64,000 nucleotides of DNA from the NCBI GenBank assembly GCA_004193205.1, contig RZUM01000009.1, positions 62,001 to 126,000 on the forward strand. The letters are read 5' to 3'. Within the stretch, counting starts at the first letter, position 1; every line of letters begins with the position of its first letter. This document shows positions 36,650 to 46,373 of this stretch, one piece after another. Below the pieces are notes generated by a model that saw nothing but the letters and a program-made list of their open reading frames with translations, did no database searches and was not told the origin of the DNA. This DNA is from Gordonia sediminis (GTDB lineage Bacteria > Actinomycetota > Actinomycetes > Mycobacteriales > Mycobacteriaceae). Both the position numbers and the translations under genes were made by a program.

Positions 36650-37513
36650 GTGGGACGTATCACGACCCGAACGCGGGTGACCCGGATCCGGCGCGACACG
36701 GCGCCGACGACACGTGCCGACGTCCTCGCCGTCGAGGAGCCCCTCGAGATACGGGTGAACGGCCGGCGTCTTGCGGTGACGATGCGCACCCCGGGTAACG
36801 ACGTCGAACTCGCGGCCGGATTCCTGGTCGCCGAGGGCGTGATCACCCGGGCCGGCGACGTCTCGGTGGCCCGCTACTGTGCGGGAGCCACGGGTGCCGA
36901 CGACCCGACCAACACCTACAACGTGCTCGACGTGACCCTCGCACCGGAGGTCGACCCGCCGGGCCCAGAGTCGTCCCGCAACTTCACCACCACCAGCGCG
37001 TGCGGCGTGTGCGGGAAGACGAGCATCGATTCGGTGACGCTTCGTTCCGCGTTCGACCCGTCCGACGACGGCCTTCTCGTCGACGCCGACACGATGCTCG
37101 GGCTGCCCGACCGACTCCGCGCCGGGCAATCGGTCTTCGACAAGACCGGTGGCCTGCACGCCGCCGCACTCGTCGACGGGCACAGCGGAGAGATACGGGT
37201 GCTACGCGAGGACGTCGGACGGCACAACGCGGTCGACAAGGTCATCGGCTGGGCTGTGCTGGCCGATCTGCTCCCGCTGCGCGGGCACATCCTTCAGGTG
37301 TCGGGGCGGGCCAGTTTCGAACTCGTGCAGAAGGCGGCGATGGCCGGGGTCCCGGTGCTGTCGGCGGTCTCGGCGCCGTCGTCACTGGCAGCCGAACTCG
37401 CCGAGGAACGCGGGATCACCCTCGCCGGGTTCGTCCGCGGCGACTCCATGGTGCTCTACGCCCGGCCCGATCGGGTGCAGGCGAGCCCCGCACGATCCTC
37501 GTCGGACGCTTGA
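36650..37513 (+). CDS. fdhD: Formate dehydrogenase accessory sulfurtransferase FdhD
   Basis: The 287-aa protein passes sulfur to the molybdenum cofactor of formate dehydrogenase. It has the redox pair CGVC (Cys118 and Cys121), [30 protein letters not shown] and [30 protein letters not shown], all family hallmarks. It uses a GTG start at 36650. No formate dehydrogenase gene is in the window, so its client is elsewhere. It is convergent with the MprF-like gene. Confidence 0.94.
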   Translation: MGRITTRTRVTRIRRDTAPTTRADVLAVEEPLEIRVNGRRLAVTMRTPGNDVELAAGFLVAEGVITRAGDVSVARYCAGATGADDPTNTYNVLDVTLAPEVDPPGPESSRNFTTTSACGVCGKTSIDSVTLRSAFDPSDDGLLVDADTMLGLPDRLRAGQSVFDKTGGLHAAALVDGHSGEIRVLREDVGRHNAVDKVIGWAVLADLLPLRGHILQVSGRASFELVQKAAMAGVPVLSAVSAPSSLAAELAEERGITLAGFVRGDSMVLYARPDRVQASPARSSSDA

Positions 37514-37543
37514 TGGTCCCACACGGCAGCGCCAACCGATGCT

Positions 37544-39655
37544 CTAACCGTCACCCGACGATGCCGCCAACCGAACGAGCTGTGCCGGCGTGGCGTCCGG
37601 CAGATACGCACGGCTGATCGCCAACCCGATCCGCGGGAGATCCGCCTCGTCCCGGTACGCGAGATACACCGGTTCATAGCGAGGATTGAACTTCTTCTTG
37701 AAGGTGTGCAACGACCGGAACCCGTAGAACGGCTCCAACGCCGCGCCCAGGCTGTCGAGGACACGATCCATCTGTTCGACCTCGTCGGCCTCACCGTTGT
37801 GCGCCAGCGGCGCTCCGGACAGCGAGATGAACTCTGCCCCTTCGTCTTTGAACGCCTGCGCGGACGACGCGATCAGGTACTCGATCACCGGGCCGAAACC
37901 GTCGGTGCGTCGGCGCATGATGTCGAGCGTCCAGCCGCGGACCGCACCTGTGGGCCCGAACACCGGCAGCCACGACAGCACGCCGTGCACGCTACCGTCT
38001 CCGTCGAGTGCCAACGCGACACGGACCTCGGGATCGAGCGCCTCCTCGACGGTACCGAGGGTGAACCCCATCTCCGGTAATCCCTTGTCGCCCACCCACT
38101 CCTCGGAGATCGCCCGCACCTGCGCCTTGATCGAGAACGGTTCGTCGGCGAGGACCGTCATCCGGAACGAGATGTCCTCCTTGCGCGCCTTGTTCAGCGC
38201 CGACCGCACATGCTGCCACTTCTTGCCCTTGAACTCGAGATCGGGCAGGTCCACGATCGTGTCCTCGGCGATCTGCACACTGCGCCAACCGAGTTCCTCG
38301 GCGGCACGAGCGGTGGCGGAGCCGACCGAGAACCAGCACGGCGTCTTGCCGCTGCGCTCGGCGAGATCGACGAAGCCCTTCACGGTCGGCACCAGGCGCG
38401 TCTCGTCGCACACGGGATCGGCCAGTGCCAGCAGTGTGCCCATGTGATTCTGGTAGGCGACCACCCCGTTGCCGTCGTCGGAGAACAGATAGTCGTTGCC
38501 CGGCCAGGTGATCATCCACGACATCGTCCCGCCGCCGTGTTCACGCAGCAGCTCCCTCACGGCATCGACGGGGTCCTCGCCTCCGGTCGGGCCGACGTGA
38601 CGCACCCGCCACGGCACGCGGAACGCGAAGCGGCCCGGGATCAGGATGGCGAGCAGCACCGCCCACAACAGGGTCGTGCCCACCGTGACGTTGCCCGACG
38701 TCTCGAAGTCCCGCGTCACGGCGAGGATCACCACCACGATGACGGTCGCGACCACGCTCAGCGACCCGAGCACCACCGCCACCCACCACGCCCAACGACG
38801 CCCGCGGCGTAACTGATCGGCGATCGACACGTTGATCACCACACCGATGAGCAGCCCCACGAACGACTCGTCGTCGCCGGTATCGGTCGGGCCGAACGGA
38901 CCGCTGGTCGGGAAGAACCACACGACCACGCTCGCCGCGGCGATGACGAGTACACCCACGCACCCCAAGAGCCGCACCTCGCGTCGGGTCCGGGGCAGCA
39001 GCCCCTTCTCCCCCGAGCTGAACCATTTCTCGCCGACCGCCAGCATCACCACGACCGCCACGACGAACTCGGCCGTCGCCAATGTGCCCTCGAACAGGAA
39101 GGTGATGGCCACCGTCGCCGCCAACAGCGCCCGAATCCGCAACCGCCACGGGGACCGCAGGGTGGCCGTGGCCACCGCCAGCGCAGCCACCACCATCGTC
39201 ATCGCACCGCCGGCGCGGGCATCGGAGAGTTCTCGCGCCCATTGCCAGGACAAGTCGCCTCGGGTGAGCAGCCATAGCAGCGCCGCACAGATCAACTCGG
39301 CGGCCAGGAGTCCGCCCACCGCCACGACGGCCACCCGAGCGGTCCCCAGACGCCACTCCGCCCAGCCGATGCCGAAGCCGATCGCGACCAGGGCGACGAC
39401 GTAGGTACCGGGACTGGGCGCGATGACCGCCGAGGACAGCACCGTCCACCACTTGCCGTCCTCCACCGCCGGCAGACCGAATGCGACGTCGGCATACCAA
39501 CTCTGGTCGGAGGCCCGACCCCAGAGTGAGCCGGTCACAACGGCGACGCCGAACACCACCACCCACAGCCCGATGGTGAAAGGAAGTCGGCGCAGTGCGG
39601 CGATCACTTGATCGGAGCGGCGGGGCGGGGCGTCGAGTGCGGACTCGTCCGTCAT
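37544..39655 (-). CDS. MprF-like membrane protein with C-terminal DUF2156 (phosphatidylglycerol lysyltransferase-type) domain
   Basis: The 703-aa protein has about nine to ten membrane helices over the first 370 residues, then a cytoplasmic domain with GNAT-like folds. The latter is typical of DUF2156/MprF synthase domains (MSWMITWPGNDYLFSDDGNGVVAYQ, KGKKWQHVRSALNKARKEDISF, LSLSGAPLAHNG-type segment ISLSGAPLAHNG, ending YGFRSLHTFKKKFNPRYEPVYLAY). MprF moves lysine or alanine from tRNA to phosphatidylglycerol and lowers surface charge. The first membrane segments (WWTVLSSAVIAPSPGTYVVAL, GWAEWRLG) recall the rhomboid fold without its catalytic Ser-His. Aminoacyl specificity is unknown. No LysRS domain is fused, unlike mycobacterial LysX. 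Confidence 0.82.
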   Translation of the reverse strand: MTDESALDAPPRRSDQVIAALRRLPFTIGLWVVVFGVAVVTGSLWGRASDQSWYADVAFGLPAVEDGKWWTVLSSAVIAPSPGTYVVALVAIGFGIGWAEWRLGTARVAVVAVGGLLAAELICAALLWLLTRGDLSWQWARELSDARAGGAMTMVVAALAVATATLRSPWRLRIRALLAATVAITFLFEGTLATAEFVVAVVVMLAVGEKWFSSGEKGLLPRTRREVRLLGCVGVLVIAAASVVVWFFPTSGPFGPTDTGDDESFVGLLIGVVINVSIADQLRRGRRWAWWVAVVLGSLSVVATVIVVVILAVTRDFETSGNVTVGTTLLWAVLLAILIPGRFAFRVPWRVRHVGPTGGEDPVDAVRELLREHGGGTMSWMITWPGNDYLFSDDGNGVVAYQNHMGTLLALADPVCDETRLVPTVKGFVDLAERSGKTPCWFSVGSATARAAEELGWRSVQIAEDTIVDLPDLEFKGKKWQHVRSALNKARKEDISFRMTVLADEPFSIKAQVRAISEEWVGDKGLPEMGFTLGTVEEALDPEVRVALALDGDGSVHGVLSWLPVFGPTGAVRGWTLDIMRRRTDGFGPVIEYLIASSAQAFKDEGAEFISLSGAPLAHNGEADEVEQMDRVLDSLGAALEPFYGFRSLHTFKKKFNPRYEPVYLAYRDEADLPRIGLAISRAYLPDATPAQLVRLAASSGDG

Positions 39656-39785
39656 GGTCGTCGCTCACCATCCGATCCGGGGGCAGCCGATGACTCGGTA
39701 CGGTCACCGGGTCGAACAGCACCACTAAGACGTCAGGTTAGCAATCGGCGCACAACGCGCAATTCGGATCCGCCGGGACCGGCAC

Positions 39786-40580
39786 TCATTCCGGGCGCGG
39801 AGTGAGAATCCGGGGCCCGTCGGCGGTGACCGCCACGGTGTGCTCCCAGTGCGCGGCACGGGAACCGTCGTCGGTGACGACGGTCCAGTCGTCGTCGAGG
39901 ACAGAGGTCTCGGTGGTGCCGAGGGTGAGCATCGGTTCGATCGCCAGGGTGGAGCCGACCACCAGCAGCGGGCCGCGGTTGGGCTTGCCCTCGTTGGCGA
40001 GGAAGGGTTCCATGTGCATCTCGCGGCCGATGCCGTGACCGCCGTAGCCCTCGACGATGCCGAAAGAGCGGGAGAATTTCTGTTCCGCGGCGCGGGTACC
40101 GAGTTCGATCGCGTGTGAGACGTCGGTCAGCCGGGCGCCGTCGACCATCGCGGCGATCCCCGCCTCCATCGACAGACGCGTCGCCTCCGACAGTTCGGCG
40201 TCGGCCTCCGACACGTCACCGACACCAAAGGTCCACGCCGAGTCACCGTGCCAACCCTCCAGGATGGCGCCGCAGTCGATCGACACGAGATCGCCTTCGG
40301 CGAGGATCACCTCGGCGGACGGGATGCCGTGCACGACGACGTCGTTGACCGAGCTGCAGATCGACCCGGGGAAGCCGTGATAGCCCTTGAACGAGGGCAC
40401 CGCGCCGGCCTCACGGATGACGGTCTCGGCCACCTCGTCGAGTTCGAGGGTGCTCACCCCCGCCTTCGACGCGGCCCGCACGGCCACCAGCGCCCGGCCG
40501 ACAACGGCACCGGCCGCGGCCATGGCTTCGAGTTCACCCGGTGACTTGAACGGCACCGGTTTCGGTTTACGAAATGCCAT
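39786..40580 (-). CDS. map: Methionine aminopeptidase, type I
   Basis: The 264-aa metalloenzyme removes N-terminal Met from new proteins. Metal ligands are visible in [20 protein letters not shown] (Asp), [16 protein letters not shown] (His), [10 protein letters not shown] (Glu) and WEHTVAVT (Glu). It starts [20 protein letters not shown]. It follows adk by 36 bp and closes the secY-adk-map unit. Confidence 0.96.
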   Translation of the reverse strand: MAFRKPKPVPFKSPGELEAMAAAGAVVGRALVAVRAASKAGVSTLELDEVAETVIREAGAVPSFKGYHGFPGSICSSVNDVVVHGIPSAEVILAEGDLVSIDCGAILEGWHGDSAWTFGVGDVSEADAELSEATRLSMEAGIAAMVDGARLTDVSHAIELGTRAAEQKFSRSFGIVEGYGGHGIGREMHMEPFLANEGKPNRGPLLVVGSTLAIEPMLTLGTTETSVLDDDWTVVTDDGSRAAHWEHTVAVTADGPRILTPRPE

Positions 40581-40616
40581 GGACGCGGCCGATCTCCGTC
40601 GTTGAGCGTGTCGAGG

Positions 40617-41171
40617 TCAGGAGACGCCGGCGCCGAGCGCGCTCAGCACACGCTGGTGCACGTCCTTGACGTCACCGACGGCGTCGATGGTCTTGACCTG
40701 GTCGCCGTAGTACTCGAGCAGCGGAGCGGTCTCGGAGGTGTAGACCGACATGCGGTTGCGGATGACCTCTTCGGTGTCGTCGGCGCGGCCACGGGCCAGC
40801 ATGCGCTCGACCACGACGTCGGTGTCGACGACGAACGACAGCACCGCGTCGAGCGAGGTGTCGAGTCCGCTGAGGATCTCGGCGAGAGCGTCGGCCTGCT
40901 CGGTGGAGCGGGGGAAGCCGTCGAGGATGAATCCCTTGGTGGCGTCGGGCTCGCCGACGCGGGCGCGCACCATGTCGACGGTGATCTCCGGCGGCACCAG
41001 ATCACCGGCGTCGAGGTAACGCTTCGCCTCGATACCGATCGCCGTGCCCTGCGAGATGTTCGCACGGAAGAGATCTCCGGTGGAGATATGGGGAATGCCG
41101 AGGGCTTCGGAAAGCAGTTCTGCTTGCGTACCCTTGCCGGCACCGGGGGGGCCGAGAAGAACGAGTCTCAC
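40617..41171 (-). CDS. adk: Adenylate kinase
   Basis: The 184-aa enzyme interconverts AMP, ADP and ATP. It has the P-loop [16 protein letters not shown], the AMP site [12 protein letters not shown] and [17 protein letters not shown]. The LID is the short type found in M. tuberculosis (181 aa), without a zinc finger. The GTG start overlaps the secY stop by four bases (GTGA). Confidence 0.97.
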   Translation of the reverse strand: MRLVLLGPPGAGKGTQAELLSEALGIPHISTGDLFRANISQGTAIGIEAKRYLDAGDLVPPEITVDMVRARVGEPDATKGFILDGFPRSTEQADALAEILSGLDTSLDAVLSFVVDTDVVVERMLARGRADDTEEVIRNRMSVYTSETAPLLEYYGDQVKTIDAVGDVKDVHQRVLSALGAGVS

Positions 41172-42493
41172 TTGAGGAACCCTTCGTACTTGCGTTGCAT
41201 CAATTGACTGTTGACTTGCTTCATCGTGTCCAGTCCCACACCGACCATGATCAGGACGGCCGTGCCCCCAAATGGCAGGTTCTGCACACCACCGCTGTTA
41301 CCGATCTCGAGGAACAGGTTTGGCAGTACCGCGATGATACCGAGGTAGATCGAGCCCGGCAGAGTGATGCGGCTGAGCACGTAACCGAGATAGTCGGCCG
41401 TGGGCTGCCCCGGACGGATGCCGGGGATGAAGCCACCGTACTTCTTCATGTCGTCCGCGCGCTCCTGCGGGTTGAAGGTGACGGCGACGTAGAAGTAGGT
41501 GAAGAAGATGATCATCAGGAAGTACACGGCGATGTACACCCAGCTGCTGGGGTCCGTGAGGTACTGGTTGATCCATCGTTGCCAGCTCGACTGTTCGCCG
41601 GTGGAACTCTGGGTCAGCTGGATGATCAGCTGCGGTAGATAGAGCAGCGATGAGGCGAAGATCACCGGGATGACACCGGCCTGGTTGACCTTCAGCGGCA
41701 GGTATGTCGACGAACCGCCGTACATCTTGCGGCCGACCATGCGCTTGGCGTACTGCACCGGGATGCGGCGCTGACCCTGCTCGATGAAGACCACGCCGAT
41801 CACGATCAGCAGCGCCGCGAGGCAGACGAGACCGAATACCAGGCCACCGCGGGTGTCGAGGATGTTCTTGCCCTCGGCCGGGATGCGGGCCGCGATGCCG
41901 GCGAAGATCAGCAGGGACATGCCGTTACCGATGCCGCGTTCGGTGATGAGCTCGCCGAACCACATGACCACACAGGCACCGGCGGTCATCACCAACACGA
42001 TGATCGCGAGTCCGAAGATGGACTGGTCGGCGAGGATCTGATCGCCCGTGGAACAGTCCGCGAGCAGCTGACCGCGGTCGGCAAGGGCCACGATGCCGGT
42101 GGACTGCAACAGCGCGAGCGCCACGGTGAGGTAGCGCGTGTACTGCGTCATCTTGGCCTGGCCGGACTGGCCTTCCTTGCGCAGCTGTTCGAAGCGCGGG
42201 ATGACCACTGTCAGCAGCTGCACGATGATGCTGGCAGTGATGTAGGGCATGATGCCGATCGCGAACACCGACAGCTGCAGCAGCGCGCCGCCGGAGAACA
42301 TGCTGATCAGCGAGTAGATATTGGCCGAACTGCCCTGCGACACCTCGTCCAGACAGGCGTGGACGGTCTTGTAGTCGACACCGGGCGAGGGAATGGTCGC
42401 ACCAAGTCGGTACAGCACCAGGATGCCGATGACGAAGAGGATCTTCTTCCTCAGGTCAGGCGTCCGGATGGCCGCGACAAGGGGGGAAAACAC
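41168..42493 (-). CDS. secY: Preprotein translocase subunit SecY
   Basis: The 441-aa channel subunit has ten membrane helices. It begins [21 protein letters not shown] and has [21 protein letters not shown], the cytoplasmic loop EKARNEGE-equivalent [37 protein letters not shown] and a charged C-terminal tail. It forms the SecYEG pore. First gene of secY-adk-map, separated from rplO by a hairpin and its own leader. Confidence 0.97.
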   Translation of the reverse strand: MFSPLVAAIRTPDLRKKILFVIGILVLYRLGATIPSPGVDYKTVHACLDEVSQGSSANIYSLISMFSGGALLQLSVFAIGIMPYITASIIVQLLTVVIPRFEQLRKEGQSGQAKMTQYTRYLTVALALLQSTGIVALADRGQLLADCSTGDQILADQSIFGLAIIVLVMTAGACVVMWFGELITERGIGNGMSLLIFAGIAARIPAEGKNILDTRGGLVFGLVCLAALLIVIGVVFIEQGQRRIPVQYAKRMVGRKMYGGSSTYLPLKVNQAGVIPVIFASSLLYLPQLIIQLTQSSTGEQSSWQRWINQYLTDPSSWVYIAVYFLMIIFFTYFYVAVTFNPQERADDMKKYGGFIPGIRPGQPTADYLGYVLSRITLPGSIYLGIIAVLPNLFLEIGNSGGVQNLPFGGTAVLIMVGVGLDTMKQVNSQLMQRKYEGFLK

Positions 42494-42660
42494 TTATTCC
42501 TCCTAGGAACGACCACGCGGGGATCCTGTAGCCCCCACGTGCTCGGCAATCGACGTTGATCGAAGCGTCAAGACAACGCTTGCACTGTAACAGTCACGTC
42601 TCGGCCGCCCGACGCCGCAACGGACCCGTGTCCGCCGGGTTCGGGTGCGCCGACGCCGAC

Positions 42661-42711
42661 ACCGCCGGAAGGCGGGCAGCGTGTCTCCACACTGCCCGCC
42701 CCCCCGGCGGT
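42661..42711. terminator. Large hairpin separating rplO from secY
   Basis: Outer arms ACCGCCGG/CCGGCGGT (42661-42668, 42704-42711) enclose inner arms GGCGGGCAG/CTGCCCGCC (42671-42679, 42692-42700). It lies 12 bp past the rplO stop, in a 229-bp gap before secY. It probably ends the rpsH-rplO transcript, making secY-adk-map a separate unit. Confidence 0.6.
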
Positions 42712-42722
42712 CTCATGACTGC

Positions 42723-43163
42723 TCAGAGCTCGGTGACGCTGCCACCGGCAGCGGCGATCTTCTCCTTGGCCGAAGCCGTGAACTTGTTGGCGGTGACGTC
42801 GACCTTGACGCCGAGGTCGCCGTCGCCGAGCACCTTCACCAGCTGGTTCTTGCGAACCGCGCCGGCGGCGACGAGCTCGTCGACGCCGATGGTGCCTCCC
42901 TGCGGGAACAGCTTGGCGATGTCGCCGACGTTGACGACCTGATACTCGACCCGATTGCGGTTGGTGAAGCCCTTCAGCTTCGGCAGCCGCATGTGGATCG
43001 GCATCTGGCCACCTTCGAAGGCGGCAGGCACGTTCTTACGTGCCTTGGTGCCCTTGGTGCCGCGCCCGGCGGTCTTACCCTTGGAGCCCTCACCGCGACC
43101 CACGCGGGTCTTGTCGGTCTTCGCGCCCGGAGCGGGGCGAAGGTGATGGAGCTTGATGGTCAT
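42723..43163 (-). CDS. rplO: 50S ribosomal protein L15
   Basis: The 146-aa protein starts [20 protein letters not shown], has the glycine-rich [20 protein letters not shown] and the end [17 protein letters not shown]. Its ATG overlaps the rpmD stop by one base (TAATG). It closes the rpsH-rplO block. Confidence 0.98.
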   Translation of the reverse strand: MTIKLHHLRPAPGAKTDKTRVGRGEGSKGKTAGRGTKGTKARKNVPAAFEGGQMPIHMRLPKLKGFTNRNRVEYQVVNVGDIAKLFPQGGTIGVDELVAAGAVRKNQLVKVLGDGDLGVKVDVTANKFTASAKEKIAAAGGSVTEL

Positions 43164-43345
43164 TACTTAACCTCTTCGACTGTCACGAGGTGCCGGACCA
43201 CGTTGATGAGGCCGCGATTGACCGCGTTGTCCTCACGGGTGACCGACTTGCGGATGCCGCGCAGACCGAGGGTCCGCAGGCTGTCACGCTGGTTCTGCTT
43301 GGTACCGATGGTGCCTTTGACCTGGGTGATCTTCAGCTGTGCCAT
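43163..43345 (-). CDS. rpmD: 50S ribosomal protein L30
   Basis: The 60-aa protein reads [20 protein letters not shown] with [14 protein letters not shown] and ends [11 protein letters not shown], matching L30. It lies five bases after rpsE and shares one base with rplO. The start at 43345 is clear from homologs; a longer open frame upstream is spurious. Confidence 0.97.
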   Translation of the reverse strand: MAQLKITQVKGTIGTKQNQRDSLRTLGLRGIRKSVTREDNAVNRGLINVVRHLVTVEEVK

Positions 43346-43350
43346 GTCTT

Positions 43351-44004
43351 TCACACTCCCTGGCCGGCACGGGCGCGGAGCATGCCGGCCGGTGCCACAT
43401 CTTCGATCGGCAGGCCACGACGTGCGGCGACCTCTTCGGGACGCTGCAGCATCTTCAGCGCGGCAACGGTGGCGTGCACCACGTTGATCGCATTGTCGCT
43501 GCCGAGGCTCTTGGCGAGGACGTCGTGGACGCCCGCGCACTCCAGCACGGCACGCACCGCGCCACCGGCGATGACACCGGTACCGGGGCTGGCCGGGCGG
43601 AGCATCACGACACCGGCGGCGGCCTCACCCTGAACCGGGTGAGTGATGGTGCTGCCGATCAGCGGGACGCGGAAGAAGTTCTTGCGAGCCTCTTCGACGC
43701 CCTTCTGGATCGCCGCGGGAACTTCCTTGGCCTTGCCGTAGCCGACACCGACCATGCCCTGACCGTCACCGACGATCACGAGGGCGGTGAAGGAGAACCG
43801 ACGTCCACCCTTGACCACCTTGGAGACACGGTTGATGGCGACCACGCGCTCGAGCTGGTTGCGATCCTCACGATCGCGCCCACCGCGGTCGTCGCGGCCA
43901 CGGCCGCGGCCGCGGCGCTCGCCGCGCTGGTCGTTGCCGCCGGCGGCGGTGGTGTTGTCACTTCCGGCGGGTCCGTTTCCGCCGTCACGCTGACGTCCGG
44001 GCAT
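43351..44004 (-). CDS. rpsE: 30S ribosomal protein S5
   Basis: The 217-aa protein has a Gly/Arg/Asp-rich extension of about 50 residues ([18 protein letters not shown]) before the S5 double-stranded RNA-binding domain ([23 protein letters not shown]) and the second domain ([29 protein letters not shown]). Such leaders are common in Mycobacteriales. ATG at 44004 with GGAGGG upstream. Confidence 0.97.
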   Translation of the reverse strand: MPGRQRDGGNGPAGSDNTTAAGGNDQRGERRGRGRGRDDRGGRDREDRNQLERVVAINRVSKVVKGGRRFSFTALVIVGDGQGMVGVGYGKAKEVPAAIQKGVEEARKNFFRVPLIGSTITHPVQGEAAAGVVMLRPASPGTGVIAGGAVRAVLECAGVHDVLAKSLGSDNAINVVHATVAALKMLQRPEEVAARRGLPIEDVAPAGMLRARAGQGV

Positions 44005-44053
44005 CAGAGGTTCCCTCCGGTCATGTTGGTCTTGCTGGTGTAGATGGTCATCA

Positions 44054-44455
44054 TCAGAACTGCAGGCCTCCCTCGCGGGCGGCATCGGCGAGCGCCGCGA
44101 TCCGGCCGTGGTAGTCCTTGCCACCACGGTCGAAGACGACGGCTTCCACGCCGGCGGCCTTGGCGCGGGCGGCGATCAGTTCGCCGACCTTTCGGGCCTG
44201 CGCGGACTTGTCGCCGCCGGCCGCACGCACGTCGGCCTCGATCGTCGACGCGGCGGCAATGGTCTTGCCGGCCAGGTCGTCGATGAGCTGGACGTGGATG
44301 TGACGCGAGCTGCGCTTGACCAGCAGACGCGGACGGTCCGGGGTCCCGCTGACCTTCTTGCGAAGGCGGAAGTGGCGGTTCGCGGTCGCGGTGCGACGAC
44401 GGGTCGACACGTCCTTGCCGAGCGGCTTGCGGTTCTTGGTTGCTGTATCAGTCAT
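44054..44455 (-). CDS. rplR: 50S ribosomal protein L18
   Basis: The 133-aa 5S-rRNA-binding protein has [43 protein letters not shown] and the C-terminus [20 protein letters not shown]. It lies three bases after rplF. Confidence 0.98.
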   Translation of the reverse strand: MTDTATKNRKPLGKDVSTRRRTATANRHFRLRKKVSGTPDRPRLLVKRSSRHIHVQLIDDLAGKTIAAASTIEADVRAAGGDKSAQARKVGELIAARAKAAGVEAVVFDRGGKDYHGRIAALADAAREGGLQF

Positions 44456-44458
44456 GGC

Positions 44459-44995
44459 TTACTTACCCGTCTTTCCGACCTTGCGACGGATCTGCTCACC
44501 CTCGTAGCGAATGCCCTTGCCCTTGTAGGGGTCCGGACGACGCAGGCGGCGGATGTTCGCCGAGATCTGGCCGACTTGCTGCTTGTCGATACCCGAGACC
44601 GAGAACTTGGTGGGCGACTCCACGGCGAAGGTGATGCCTTCGGGAGCCTCGATCGGCACGGGGTGGCTGTAACCGAGGGCGAACTCGAGGTCGCGGCCCT
44701 TCGCCTGCACGCGGTAACCGACACCGAAGATCTCCATCTTCGTGGTGTAGCCCTGCGTGACACCGATGACCAGGTTGTTCACCAGCGACCGCGACAGGCC
44801 GTGCAGCGCGCGGCTGCGGCGCTCGTCATTGGGTCGGGTGACCACGATGGCGCCGTCTTCGGTGGCGATGGTGATCGGCTGCGAGATGGTCAGTGCGAGC
44901 TCCCCCTTGGGGCCCTTGACCTTGACGTTCTGGCCGTCGATGGTGACGTCGACGCCCGACGGGATCTGGATGGGGTTCTTGCCAATACGCGACAT
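44459..44995 (-). CDS. rplF: 50S ribosomal protein L6
   Basis: The 178-aa protein starts [19 protein letters not shown] and ends with [20 protein letters not shown], the C-terminal L6 signature that binds 23S rRNA near the GTPase centre. Between rpsH and rplR. Confidence 0.98.
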   Translation of the reverse strand: MSRIGKNPIQIPSGVDVTIDGQNVKVKGPKGELALTISQPITIATEDGAIVVTRPNDERRSRALHGLSRSLVNNLVIGVTQGYTTKMEIFGVGYRVQAKGRDLEFALGYSHPVPIEAPEGITFAVESPTKFSVSGIDKQQVGQISANIRRLRRPDPYKGKGIRYEGEQIRRKVGKTGK

Positions 44996-45012
44996 GTTTC
45001 TTTAACCCTCCC

Positions 45013-45411
45013 TCACCAGACGTAGGCGAGGACTTCGCCGCCCACGCCCTGGTTGGCTGCCTGACGATCGGTGAGCAGGCCCGACGACGTGGAGATGATC
45101 GCCACGCCGAGGCCACCGAGCACCTTGGGCAGGTTGGTGGACTTCGCATACACCCGCAGACCGGGCTTGGACACGCGGCGCAGACCGGCGATGCTGCGCT
45201 CACGGGACGGGCCGTACTTCAGGGAGACGACGAGGTTCTTGCCGACCTCCGCATCTTCGGTGCGGTAGTCGGTGATGTAGCCCTCGCGCTTCAGGATCTC
45301 GGCGATGTTCACCTTGAGCTTCGACGACGGGAGGGTCACCTCGTCGTGATACGCCGAATTGGCGTTGCGCAGACGTGTCAAGAAGTCTGCGATCGGGTCA
45401 GTCATGGTCAT
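45013..45411 (-). CDS. rpsH: 30S ribosomal protein S8
   Basis: The 132-aa protein starts [20 protein letters not shown] and ends with the S8 signature [19 protein letters not shown], then [27 protein letters not shown]8 is the translational repressor of the spc operon in E. coli. In nearly all bacteria it directly follows rpsN. Here rpsN is 12.8 kb upstream, and rpsH has its own promoter and a leader of about 200 bp. Confidence 0.98.
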   Translation of the reverse strand: MTMTDPIADFLTRLRNANSAYHDEVTLPSSKLKVNIAEILKREGYITDYRTEDAEVGKNLVVSLKYGPSRERSIAGLRRVSKPGLRVYAKSTNLPKVLGGLGVAIISTSSGLLTDRQAANQGVGGEVLAYVW

Positions 45412-45529
45412 GGGTGACCGTCAACCTTTCTCGTGGCGGTTCCCATGCAGCGCCGGTCGGCGGGAAATAGATCCCTGACCTGCGGTGGGCCTTCCACGAA
45501 GTGGATAGTTGTAGATAAGGTTCTCGCCA

Positions 45530-45559
45530 CCGGTGCCCTTGGTTTTTCACCGGCACCGG
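45530..45559. promoter_or_regulatory. Leader hairpin upstream of rpsH
   Basis: CCGGTGCC and GGCACCGG (8-bp arms, 14-nt loop) lie inside the transcribed leader of the rpsH block. It could be an autoregulatory RNA structure or a pause site; no known r-protein binding consensus was matched. Confidence 0.35.
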
Positions 45560-45621
45560 CGACTATTCACTTGTGGTGTGCGCGCCCCGGAGATGCCCCA
45601 CAGGACACAGGCAACCGCTCT

Positions 45622-45650
45622 AGTGTAGAGAATTCGCTGGCCAGACCCAA
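45622..45650 (-). promoter_or_regulatory. Promoter of the rpsH-rplO block
   Basis: On the minus strand TTGGGT, a 17-bp spacer and TACACT are followed by AGAGCGGTTGCCTG. The -10 and initial transcript region matches the rplN promoter (59791-59811) at 19 of 21 positions. Confidence 0.65.
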
Positions 45651-45745
45651 ATCGCCCCACCGTCGCCCCCACCCCGCCCGCTCGTCTCAGTGGTAAATCC
45701 CAACCCAACGCTGGTCTCAGTGTGATGCTTGAAGTGCCACTTCAA

Positions 45746-45916
45746 CCGCTGGTCGAGTAGCGCCGACGAAGGAGGCGCGTATCGAGACCACTCCCGCCGC
45801 CCACCGCAATCTCGATACGCCCGCTCGTTCCTCACGAGCTACTCGATCAGCGGGAAAGCCCCACCCCACCGCTGGTCGAGTAGCGCCGACGAAGGAGGCA
45901 CGTATCGAGACCACTC
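45746..45916. repeat. REP-like palindromic repeats, three copies, at the left edge of the island
   Basis: Two 48-bp direct copies (45746-45793 and 45869-45916) differ at one base. They contain CGCTGGTCGAGTAG...CGTATCGAGACC. A diverged inverted copy (45807-45854: ATCTCGATACGC...GCTACTCGATCAGCGGG) lies between them. Similar GTCTCGATACG/CTACTCGACCAGCG elements are dispersed in many actinobacterial genomes. The rest of the 593-bp gap between rpsH and the cupin gene holds the rpsH promoter and leader. Confidence 0.85.
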
Positions 45917-46004
45917 TCTCGATCCGCGGGAACACAGACCCTGAAACCCGAGATGTTCGTCGGAACGACATCCGACTGCCGGGCTGCGGTGCCACAGTGT
46001 GGTC

Positions 46005-46334
46005 ATGGATGCCACACGCCTGCCTGACCTCGTCGATGAACTCCTGACGAAGGCCCGTTCGGCCCACAGCGGACGCGCCGCTCACACGCTCTACGGCAGC
46101 AAGGACCATCATCTGCGCCAGACGGTGATCGCGCTGGCCGCTGGCCACGGCCTGTCCGACCATGAGAGCCCCGGCGAGGCCAGCCTGCAGGTGCTCCGCG
46201 GCCAGGTCACCCTGACCGCCGCCACCGGCGAGTGGGACGGCACCGACGGCGACCTCGTCGCGATCCCGAACGAACGGCATGGGCTCACCGCACACAGCGA
46301 TTCGGCGGTTCTGCTCACCGTCGTCACGGGATGA
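46005..46334 (+). CDS. Small cupin-domain protein
   Basis: The 109-aa protein has the single-domain cupin pattern: LRQTVIALAAGHGLSDHESPGEASLQVLRGQVTLT, then a second strand block with GDLVAIPNERHGLTAHSDSAVLLTVV. The metal-binding set is partial (a His in the first motif, a His in NERHGL), so enzymatic activity is doubtful. It may act as a sensor or binding protein. The ATG at 46005 is preferred to a GTG two codons earlier. First gene of the accessory segment inserted between rpsH and rpsN. Confidence 0.78.
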   Translation: MDATRLPDLVDELLTKARSAHSGRAAHTLYGSKDHHLRQTVIALAAGHGLSDHESPGEASLQVLRGQVTLTAATGEWDGTDGDLVAIPNERHGLTAHSDSAVLLTVVTG

Positions 46335-46373
46335 TCGTCGGCGCCACCGCGGGCGACGAGGCACGATATCCGA

